Positions 7,567 to 13,637 of a DNA stretch of 24,207 bases are shown here, in pieces. The stretch is from NCBI GenBank assembly GCA_021807975.1, contig JAKBCJ010000013.1, forward strand, positions 1 through 24,207, read 5' to 3'. How positions within the stretch are numbered: position 1 is the first letter of the stretch; each line of letters starts with the position of its first letter. The notes beneath the pieces were generated by a model, which made no database searches, was not told the origin of the DNA, and saw only the letters and a list, made by a program, of their open reading frames with translations. This DNA is from Pseudomonadota bacterium. Its GTDB lineage: Bacteria; Pseudomonadota; Alphaproteobacteria; Acetobacterales; Acetobacteraceae. Made by a program: the position numbers and the translations under genes.

Positions 7567-7580
7567 TGTTATAATATAAC
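7567..7580. promoter_or_regulatory. Zur-type operator overlapping an extended -10 promoter
   Basis: GTTATAATATAAC (7568-7580) is a perfect 6+1+6 inverted repeat and matches the core of the proteobacterial Zur consensus, ATGTTATANTATAACAT, as I recall it; the left flank AAT also fits. It lies between two divergent zinc-related genes. Rightward, 7567-7575 reads TGTTATAAT, an exact extended -10 (TGnTATAAT) with no good -35. Leftward it offers TATATT. A repressor bound here would block both directions. Confidence 0.75.
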
Positions 7581-7662
7581 GGTAATCGAAATGCGCGCGT
7601 CGCTCAAGAGCGCGCCCCGCCGCCCATTGACGAATCGGTTACACGTCTGTGCATTGTGCGAT

Positions 7663-8364
7663 ATGGACGATCTCCAGACTGAGATGCTGCCCCTGCGGAC
7701 AGGGTTGGCCCGTGTGGAATGGCGTCGCAGCAGCCGGGCACGCCGGGTGTCTTTACGAATCGACCCGACTGGAGGCGCCGTCGTCGTGACTCTGCCGATC
7801 AAAGCGACCCGCAAGGCCGGAATGGCTTTGCTGATGGGGCACGCCGACTGGGTTGCCGACCGGCTGGCCGCCTTGCCTGAAGCCGTCCTTTTTAAGGAAG
7901 GCGCCGATGTCCCTATCGCCGGGGTCCCGCATCGCATCCTGCACGCACCCGCCGCAAAAGGTGGGGCCTTCCTGCTGAACCAGGAATTGCATGTGACTGG
8001 CGCCGCCGAATTCCTCCCGCGCCGCGTCCGCGATTTCCTCCGCCAAGAGGCTCGGAGGCGCCTCGGTGCCCTGACAATGGCGAAAGCCGGCCTGATCGGA
8101 GTCGTCCCGAAGCGCCTGACCATCAAGGACACGACCAGCCGCTGGGGAAGCTGCGCACCGGACAAGTCGCTGGCCTTGAGCTGGCGGCTGGTGATGGCCC
8201 CGGCGTTCGTGCAGGACTATGTTGTGGCGCATGAGGTCGCGCATTTGCGCCACATGAACCACGGCCCCCGATTCTGGGCCCTGGTGGACGAACTGACCCC
8301 CCATACCAAGGCGGCAATCCCGTGGCTTCGCGCCGAAGGCGCCCGGCTGCTGCGCATCGGCTAG
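7663..8364 (+). CDS. YgjP-type zinc metallopeptidase domain protein (DUF45, M48-like)
   Basis: A 233-residue cytoplasmic protein of the YgjP/DUF45 family, related to SprT- and WSS1-like zinc peptidases. The zinc site is clear: HEVAH (H190, E191, H194) followed by H200 in HMNHGPRFW. The family hallmark SRWGSC lies at 159-164, with LSWRLVMAP just after. The N-terminal half has the expected RRSSRARRVSLRI segment and a TLPIKATRKAGMAL helix. The physiological substrate of this family is poorly known. The start at 7663 gives the usual family length; the frame is open to an ATG at 7591, and neither start has a strong ribosome binding site. It is divergent from the zinc-binding protein and would be transcribed from the extended -10 overlapping the Zur-like box, suggesting expression under zinc limitation. 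Confidence 0.88.
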   Translation: MDDLQTEMLPLRTGLARVEWRRSSRARRVSLRIDPTGGAVVVTLPIKATRKAGMALLMGHADWVADRLAALPEAVLFKEGADVPIAGVPHRILHAPAAKGGAFLLNQELHVTGAAEFLPRRVRDFLRQEARRRLGALTMAKAGLIGVVPKRLTIKDTTSRWGSCAPDKSLALSWRLVMAPAFVQDYVVAHEVAHLRHMNHGPRFWALVDELTPHTKAAIPWLRAEGARLLRIG

Positions 8365-8597
8365 GTGGCCATGCCCGGATGCGAGATCTGGCGCGGAACC
8401 GGCGTGCGCGGATTATATCGTCGTTTCCTCGGCGAAGAGGCCGCCTCACCGAGCCTGACCGGGCAGAATCGCGCCGCACAGGGCCCGGGCTTGCACTGCT
8501 AACCAAATCGACAATGGTGCCTTGCACAGCCGGGACAAGGGCATCGCGCTACTCTACATCGCATCGACACCGGCCCCTCTTTTTTCAGTAGCACCTC
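8365..8597 (+). other. Non-coding gap before the HPP-like gene
   Basis: This 233-base stretch has no supportable gene. It ends with a six-T run after CCCC (8580-8585) and runs into the terminator-like element at 8618-8644. It could be the leader of the HPP-like gene, but I recognise no known riboswitch fold and no clear promoter. Confidence 0.4.
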
Positions 8598-9599
8598 ATG
8601 ACGCCAATCCCATCGCCCGACCCATCGCCCGGGTCGTTTTTTTTGCGCGCCTGGCACCTGCTGCGGGGCCGCCGCTGGCTCGCGGAGCTGGCAACCGGCG
8701 CCTATATCGCGCTGATCGCGGTGGCGGCGGACAAGACCGGTGTCGCCTATATCCTGTTCCCGGAGCTTGGCGCGCTGGCGCACGATATCTTCCAGCGGCC
8801 GCATGGCACCTGGTCGAAGGCCCCGCTGATGCTGGTGGTGACACCGTTCCTGACGGCGGTTATCGGCACGCTGCTAACCCAGCATCTGCCCTATGGCGTA
8901 GTATCGGTCCTGCTGAGCGTTGGCAGTTCGATCCTGATCATCCGCTCGCTGAGATCGCCCGTCGCCCCGGCGATCTCAGCCGGGTTGCTGCCCTTGACCC
9001 TGGGCATCCCAAGCTGGATGTATCCCCCGTCGATTCTGATCGGCACGGTTATGCTGGCGCTGATTTCGATACCCTGGCGGCGGCTGGCGGCCGCGCCCCC
9101 GGCTGTGCCGTCACCTGGCGACCTTGCCGCCGATATCACCGAACAGCCGCCGCGGCACTATACCTGGGTGCCGTTTTTTCTGGCCTTCCTGGTGGGCACG
9201 GTCCTGGCCGCGGAATTCACCGGCTGGCGCTTTCTGCTGTTCCCGCCGCTGGTTGTCATGGGGTTCGAGATGTTCGCCCATTCCGCCGTTTGCCCGTGGG
9301 CGAACCGGCCGGTCATCCTGCCGGTGGCTTGCACCCTGACGGCGGCGGGCGGCGTTCTTCTGGTCAGTCTGTTCGGTGTGGGATCGCTCGCCGCGATCGG
9401 CAGTACGCTGTTCGGCGTGTTGGTGTTGCGCGTTCTGAAACTGCATGTGCCGCCGGCGGTGGCGGTGGGACTGTTGCCATTCGTGATCGACGATCCGGGC
9501 TTTCGGTTTCCGATTGCCGTCGGTCTGGGCACGGCGCTGCTGACGGGGTCGTTTCTGCTGTGGCGGACATCGATCAGGTTCAAACGAACGATGGCCTGA
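8598..9599 (+). CDS. HPP-like integral membrane protein with internal duplication
   Basis: A 333-residue, strongly hydrophobic inner-membrane protein with roughly eight to ten membrane segments. It is built from two similar halves (about 28-160 and 190-330). LFPELGALAHDIF in the first half matches LFPPLVVMGFEMF in the second, and PVAPAISAGLLPLTLGIP matches HVPPAVAVGLLPFVIDDP. The pattern of a phosphate-loop-like FPxLG segment and a later PPA motif resembles HPP-family proteins, some plant and cyanobacterial members of which carry nitrite; transport here is only inferred. The ATG at 8598 has no good ribosome binding site. Codons 8-16 contain a 12-bp tandem repeat and a hairpin followed by eight Ts, so the true start or expression mode is open. 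No partner gene adjoins it; it converges on the aspartoacylase-like gene. Confidence 0.75.
   Translation: MTPIPSPDPSPGSFFLRAWHLLRGRRWLAELATGAYIALIAVAADKTGVAYILFPELGALAHDIFQRPHGTWSKAPLMLVVTPFLTAVIGTLLTQHLPYGVVSVLLSVGSSILIIRSLRSPVAPAISAGLLPLTLGIPSWMYPPSILIGTVMLALISIPWRRLAAAPPAVPSPGDLAADITEQPPRHYTWVPFFLAFLVGTVLAAEFTGWRFLLFPPLVVMGFEMFAHSAVCPWANRPVILPVACTLTAAGGVLLVSLFGVGSLAAIGSTLFGVLVLRVLKLHVPPAVAVGLLPFVIDDPGFRFPIAVGLGTALLTGSFLLWRTSIRFKRTMA
8609..8632 (+). repeat. 12-bp tandem repeat
   Basis: CCCATCGCCCGA (8609-8620) is followed at once by CCCATCGCCCGG (8621-8632), two copies differing in the last base. In the HPP-like frame they encode PSPD-PSPG. The duplication creates part of the hairpin at 8618-8636. 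Confidence 0.9.
8618..8644 (+). terminator. Intrinsic-terminator-like hairpin with T8 tract
   Basis: CGACCC (8618-8623), loop ATCGCCC, GGGTCG (8631-8636), then eight Ts (8637-8644). This is the only GC stem followed directly by a long T tract that I found in the window. It lies inside the called HPP-like frame, 20 bases after its ATG. It may be an attenuator, a terminator for upstream transcription, or chance; the 6-bp stem is short. Confidence 0.5.
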
Positions 9600-9761
9600 C
9601 GCTTGGTGTGCGGGCGAAGGTCATTGTGTGGCGCCTCCGTGATGCACCACTGATCCGCGGGACGGAAGCGCGGGAGACAAACCTCACGGTGTTCGGCGCG
9701 CCCCGGTGAGACGTTCCCCGGTGATGCGGCCGGATAGCGGGTTAAAGCAGACTGATTTCCC

Positions 9762-9783
9762 GATGCAGCCACCGGGTTGCATC
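9762..9783. terminator. Candidate bidirectional hairpin between convergent genes
   Basis: GATGCAGCC and GGTTGCATC pair over 9 positions (one G-U) around the tetraloop ACCG, between the end of the HPP-like gene and the end of the aspartoacylase-like gene. No T tract follows on either strand. The rest of 9600-9812 shows nothing else. Confidence 0.45.
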
Positions 9784-9812
9784 CTGACTTCACGGCACCC
9801 CGGATGAACGTG

Positions 9813-10790
9813 CTACTCCGTACCCGCCTCGAACCGCCCCAAACGCACCGCCGTGTGTCCCCGGCTCGGGCGCAGGCTGGGCATCACCAGCAGGCAGTTG
9901 TCATGCGGTGTGCGAATTTCGGTTTCGCCGTCCATCGCAATCAGCGTGTCGCGGCGCGGGATGATGTCGCCGCCGCGGAATGTCTGCACGAACGTGAAGT
10001 TGGACGTTACCGCCGTGACAGCCGTCGTTACTGTCGCGACGCGGGGTTTCGGCGCCTGCCGGCAGGGCGGCAGCGGCGCGTCGGCGCCAACGAGTTCCAG
10101 GTGCCTTAGCAGCCCCGATACGCTGGCCATCATCGTATCGACGGTGGATTGTTCCCAGTGTTGGCCGGCTTCGACCAGGCAAGCGGTATAGGGTGTCGCT
10201 GCATCAGCAAAGCGGGGAAAATCGATCAACCGGCGCCCGTTGGCATGGCCGTGGTCCGCGACCACAAGCGAGGGCACGCCGATTGCCATGGCCAGTTCCC
10301 GGCCCTTAGCAGGCGCACCGCTAAGAATCAGGGCCTCGGACGTCCAGAGCATGGAGTGCAGGTCCAGCAGCACATCGACGGTATTGGCGAACGGACGGAT
10401 GTCCCGGGCGCGGTCGAGTTCGACGGAATGGCGCGGCCCGTCGAGCAGCGCGTTGTCCCAGACCCGGTTCATATCTTCGTCGAGGAAGCGGGAGGCGGTC
10501 GGGCGCTGGGGATCAAACCGCTCGAAGGCCGCGAGGTTCAGGAATCCGAACGACAGTTTCCCCCGGGTGGGGCGCAGGCCGGCCCGCAGCAGGCGATCCA
10601 GCACGATCGCTCCGGCCAGTTCGTTACCGTGCATCAGCGACAGCAGGGCGACGTGCGGGCCGGGGACGCCGGAGTCGCGCGTGGTAACGCCCGCTATGCC
10701 GGTATTGCCGCCCAACCACGGGGTAATATCCGGGGCCGCCAGGCGCACCTTGAATTCGGGCAACGGAATTTGGGAGGGAAACTGGCCCAT
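9813..10790 (-). CDS. Succinylglutamate desuccinylase/aspartoacylase family hydrolase
   Basis: A 325-residue zinc carboxypeptidase-fold protein (M14 AstE/ASPA group), expected to remove an acyl group from an N-acylated amino acid. The zinc ligands are H54 and E57 in LMHGNE and H145 in LLDLHSM; E207 in CLVEAGQHW is the likely general base, and DEDMNRVW (104-111) matches the conserved N-R substrate motif. A beta-rich C-terminal domain follows (about 240-325). The start is placed at the ATG at 10790, 8 bases after the stop of the ArgE-like gene, with AGG seven bases upstream; a longer frame overlaps that gene and lacks support. Its pairing with an M20 deacetylase suggests both act on acylated amino acids, possibly in one pathway. 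The exact substrate is unknown. Confidence 0.85.
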   Translation of the reverse strand: MGQFPSQIPLPEFKVRLAAPDITPWLGGNTGIAGVTTRDSGVPGPHVALLSLMHGNELAGAIVLDRLLRAGLRPTRGKLSFGFLNLAAFERFDPQRPTASRFLDEDMNRVWDNALLDGPRHSVELDRARDIRPFANTVDVLLDLHSMLWTSEALILSGAPAKGRELAMAIGVPSLVVADHGHANGRRLIDFPRFADAATPYTACLVEAGQHWEQSTVDTMMASVSGLLRHLELVGADAPLPPCRQAPKPRVATVTTAVTAVTSNFTFVQTFRGGDIIPRRDTLIAMDGETEIRTPHDNCLLVMPSLRPSRGHTAVRLGRFEAGTE

Positions 10791-10798
10791 TATCGTGC

Positions 10799-11977
10799 CT
10801 AGAGCAGCAGCCGGTCGGCAATGCGCCGGATGAAGCGGTCGCAAGAGTCCAGTTCCGATTCCTCGATCCATTCGTCCGGCTGGTGTGCCTGGGCAATGTG
10901 GCCGGGTCCGCAGATGATGGCCGGTATGCCGGCTTCCTGGAAGAAGCCGCCCTCGGTGCCGTAGGCGACTTTGCCGGCGGCGTTGGAGCCGGTGATCTGC
11001 TGCACGATGCTGGTCAGGCCGTGGTCCGCCGGCAAGGCCATACCGGGCATTTCCAGTTCGACGTCATAGCTGAAACCGCAGGACGGATGAACCGCCTTCA
11101 TCGCCGGTTCGATCGTTTCGGCGATCCAGGCGCGCATGATGTCAAAGTAGCGGTAGGGCGAATCTCCGGGGATAGGACGCCATTCCATCGTGAACGCCGC
11201 ATGTTCGGGGACGATATTCAGGATCGTGCCGCCTTGGACAGTGCCGACGTGGATGGTGGTATGAGGCGGATCGAACCCATCCTCGAACGGGCCTTCGGCT
11301 TGCAGGCGGCGGGCTTCGCGGGCGACCCAGGCGATTGCCTCGCCGGCGGCCTGCACGGCGTTGACTGCCTTTGCCGGTTCGCTGGAATGCCCGGGCAGAC
11401 CCCGAACCGTGACGTTCAGGTTCAATTTGCCCTTATGGGCCAGGATCGGCTTCATTCCAGACGGCTCACCGACCACGCAGAGTTCGGGGCGCAGGCCAGA
11501 TTCTTCTAAATCCTGGATCAGGCGCTGGACGCCGTGGCAGCCGACTTCCTCATCATAGCTGATGAACAGGTGCAGCGGGCGGGCAAACGGGCGGGTCTGG
11601 AAGTCGGGAATGGCGGACAGGCACGACGCGACGAAACCCTTCATGTCGCAGCTTCCGCGCGCGAACAGTTTGCCGTCCTGCCTGCGCAGGGCGAACGGGT
11701 CGCTGCTCCATGCCTGACCATCGACCGGAACGGTGTCCACATGGCCGCTGAGGGCCAGGCCCCCCGCCTGCTGCGGGCCGATGATCGCGTGCAGATTGGC
11801 TTTCTGGCCCGATGGGTCGGTGCTGACGCGATAGGGCACCCCGAAGCCATCCAGATAGTCGCGAATGAAGCCTATCAGGCCGAGGTTGGAATTGCGGCTG
11901 GTGGTGTCGAAAGACACCAGCCGCTCCAGTATTTGGGTGGTCGTCATTCTGGCGGACAAGGGGCGGATGGAATTCAT
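10799..11977 (-). CDS. argE: M20 family acetylornithine deacetylase-like protein (ArgE-like)
   Basis: A 392-residue M20/ArgE-DapE metallohydrolase, predicted to hydrolyse N-acetylornithine or a related N-acyl amino acid. It has the two-metal catalytic set: H79 and D81 (LSGHVDTVPVDG), bridging D111 (RGSCDMKGF), general base E143 with E144 (YDEEVGCHG), E171 (GEPSG) and a C-terminal histidine near 365 (AQAHQPDEW). The dimerisation domain insert begins near GHSSEPAKAVNAV. The ATG at 11977 is weakly supported by GAGTGATC; M11 at 11947 is an equally plausible start by family alignment. It is followed 8 bases later by the aspartoacylase-like gene, so they form an operon, and it diverges from an MBL-fold hydrolase. 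The symbol reflects sequence style; catabolic deacetylation outside arginine synthesis is possible. Confidence 0.85.
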   Translation of the reverse strand: MNSIRPLSARMTTTQILERLVSFDTTSRNSNLGLIGFIRDYLDGFGVPYRVSTDPSGQKANLHAIIGPQQAGGLALSGHVDTVPVDGQAWSSDPFALRRQDGKLFARGSCDMKGFVASCLSAIPDFQTRPFARPLHLFISYDEEVGCHGVQRLIQDLEESGLRPELCVVGEPSGMKPILAHKGKLNLNVTVRGLPGHSSEPAKAVNAVQAAGEAIAWVAREARRLQAEGPFEDGFDPPHTTIHVGTVQGGTILNIVPEHAAFTMEWRPIPGDSPYRYFDIMRAWIAETIEPAMKAVHPSCGFSYDVELEMPGMALPADHGLTSIVQQITGSNAAGKVAYGTEGGFFQEAGIPAIICGPGHIAQAHQPDEWIEESELDSCDRFIRRIADRLLL

Positions 11978-12230
11978 AAGATCACTCTATACGGCTGTGC
12001 GCGCGCGGCAACCGATGGCAAGGAATTCAACGGCGGGAAACTGTCAGGCAAACACGATTCCGATCGATCGGCACCGCTTCACATTTAGGTGAGGTTGCGC
12101 AGGCGTTAAGTGCCGCGGCGGCGGGCACCGATCAGTGTTTTGCTTGGCATTCGCGGCGCCGGCCACGGTTTGTAGGATCGCGGGTTCACCGCTACCATCG
12201 CCTGCTGATACAACGGGGGGAGAATGCATC
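11978..12230. other. Divergent intergenic region, argE-like and MBL-fold genes
   Basis: About 253 bases with no supportable gene. A perfect 12-bp palindrome, CCGATCGATCGG (12060-12071), lies near the middle and might be an operator, but short GATC-rich palindromes arise easily in such DNA. I see no reliable promoter elements. The right end has GGGGGGAG, the ribosome binding site of the MBL-fold gene. Confidence 0.4.
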
Positions 12231-13109
12231 GTGGCGACACAGACGTTCAGGATCGGGGACACCATTGTTCACCGTATTATCGAGATGGAGTGCGGGTTCA
12301 CCCCGGCTTTGGAGTTCCTGCCGAAACTGACGCCGCAGCAGCTGGCCGACAGCCGGGAGTGGATGAAGAACCCGATGGCGCTGGACCCGCAGGATCGGCT
12401 GGTGTTGTGCTTCCAGGCCTACATCATTCGCACCGGCAAGCACACGATCCTGGTCGATAGTTGCGTCGGCAACGATAAGGATCGTCCGGCTCGGCCGATC
12501 TGGCACATGAAGACCGACAGCGTGTTCATGGACGGGCTGAAAGAAGTCGGCCTGACGGTCAACGACATCGATTTCGTGCTGTGTACGCACCTGCACGTCG
12601 ATCACGTCGGCTGGAACACACGGCTGGAGAATGGCCGCTGGGTGCCGACCTTCCCGCGGGCGCGTTACTTGTTCTCCAAGACCGAACTGGATTTCTGGCT
12701 GGCGGAGAACGACAAGGCGACGGTTCCGCCGATCGCCGACAGCGTGATCCCCATTGTCGAAGCCAAGCGGCACGATCTGGTGACCAGTGATCACGCGGTG
12801 AACGATCTGGTGTCGCTGATTCCGTCGCCCGGCCACACGATCGACCATTACGCGGTGACGCTGGGCAAGGGCGGCAGGGACGCGATCTTTACTGGCGACT
12901 TCATTCACTCGCCGTTGCAGGCGAAGTGGCCGGATCTGGCGATGCGCATCGACTACGACCCGCTGCAAAGCTCAGCTACGCGCTGGAAGTTTCTGGAGTC
13001 GTTGTGCGACACGAATACGCAATGCTGCTTCGCGCACTTTCCGACACCGTCCCGTGGTTACATCAAGCGGTGGGGCGACGGGTTCAAGTGCGAGTATATC
13101 ACCGCATAA
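12231..13109 (+). CDS. MBL-fold metallo-hydrolase
   Basis: A 292-residue metallo-beta-lactamase-fold hydrolase with a two-metal site. The signature CTHLHVDH gives H120, H122, D124 and H125; further ligands are H202 (SPGHTIDHY), D223 (FTGDFIHS) and H269 (CCFAHFP). The general layout resembles lactonase and methyl-parathion-hydrolase-like members, but the substrate cannot be called. The start is a GTG at 12231 because GGGGGGAG lies eight bases upstream and the protein then begins at family-like sequence (FRIGDTIVHRIIE). An in-frame ATG at 12135 adds 32 residues without a matching ribosome binding site. No secretion signal is seen. It is divergent from the ArgE-like operon and converges on the DUF1348 gene, separated by a strong hairpin. 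Confidence 0.88.
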   Translation: MATQTFRIGDTIVHRIIEMECGFTPALEFLPKLTPQQLADSREWMKNPMALDPQDRLVLCFQAYIIRTGKHTILVDSCVGNDKDRPARPIWHMKTDSVFMDGLKEVGLTVNDIDFVLCTHLHVDHVGWNTRLENGRWVPTFPRARYLFSKTELDFWLAENDKATVPPIADSVIPIVEAKRHDLVTSDHAVNDLVSLIPSPGHTIDHYAVTLGKGGRDAIFTGDFIHSPLQAKWPDLAMRIDYDPLQSSATRWKFLESLCDTNTQCCFAHFPTPSRGYIKRWGDGFKCEYITA

Positions 13110-13122
13110 CGCGAAGCATGCA

Positions 13123-13153
13123 GGCACGTCCGCGTGGACAGGGCGGACGTGCC
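13123..13153. terminator. Strong bidirectional hairpin between convergent genes
   Basis: GGCACGTCCGC (13123-13133) pairs perfectly with GCGGACGTGCC (13143-13153) around a 9-base loop, an 11-bp GC-rich stem midway between two convergent stops. GCAT and ATGC just outside could extend it. There is no long T tract, so Rho or RNA stabilisation may be involved. Confidence 0.65.
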
Positions 13154-13159
13154 GATGCG

Positions 13160-13633
13160 TTACAGCCCCAGATCGGTTAGCCCCGGGTGATCCGCGGGGC
13201 GCGGGCCATTGGCATCCCAATGAAACAACCGATCCTCCGCGTGTATTGGCACATCGTTGATGCTGGCATGGCGTGCCCGCATCAGCCCATGTTCATCGAA
13301 TTCCCAGTTTTCGTTCCCGTATGCTCGATACCAGTTTCCCGAGTCATCCCGGTATTCGTATGCAAATCGAACCCCGATCCGGTGGCCGGTGAATGCCCAC
13401 AGCTCTTTGATTAACCGGTAATCCAGTTCGCGGTTCCACTTTCGCGTTAGGAACGCAACGATCGCCGGCCGGCCTTGCAGGAACTCACTGCGGTTTCGCC
13501 AGATGCTGTCTTCGGTATAGGCCAGCGACACTTTTTCGGGGTTCCGGCCGTTCCAGCCATCCTCCGCCGCCCGGACTTTCAGCTGAGCGGTTTTGAGCGT
13601 GAAAGGAGGGAGCGGAGGGCGGGGGGGTGTCAT
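13160..13633 (-). CDS. DUF1348 / NTF2-like family protein
   Basis: A 157-residue single-domain protein of the SnoaL/NTF2-like fold, DUF1348 branch. The family is highly conserved and this copy keeps its typical stretches: RPPLPPFTLKTA at the start, RAAEDGWNGRNPEKVSLAYT (about 21-40), WRNRSEFLQGR (about 45-55), LIKELWAFTGHRIGVRFAYE (about 74-93) and GNENWEFDEHGLMRAR (about 105-120). No catalytic role is established for the family; proteins of this fold bind small hydrophobic ligands or act as isomerases. The ATG at 13633 has AAGG six bases upstream and begins 4 bases after the gpmI stop, so the gene is probably co-translated with gpmI, an unexpected partner. It ends near the strong hairpin at 13123-13153. 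Confidence 0.88.
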   Translation of the reverse strand: MTPPRPPLPPFTLKTAQLKVRAAEDGWNGRNPEKVSLAYTEDSIWRNRSEFLQGRPAIVAFLTRKWNRELDYRLIKELWAFTGHRIGVRFAYEYRDDSGNWYRAYGNENWEFDEHGLMRARHASINDVPIHAEDRLFHWDANGPRPADHPGLTDLGL

Positions 13634-13637
13634 CGCC

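Noticed and set aside
8365..8597. Riboswitch before the HPP-like gene
   Set aside because: I could not match any known aptamer core. The idea rests only on the downstream hairpin with a T tract, so it is kept as a question within that finding and not listed as a riboswitch.
8522..9709. A 395-codon open frame overlapping the HPP-like gene in another frame
   Set aside because: The product is low-complexity and rich in G, R and A, while the other frame gives a coherent membrane protein with internal repeats.
12060..12071. Palindrome CCGATCGATCGG as an operator
   Set aside because: It is perfect but built from repeated GATC units that are common by chance. No regulator gene lies next to it.
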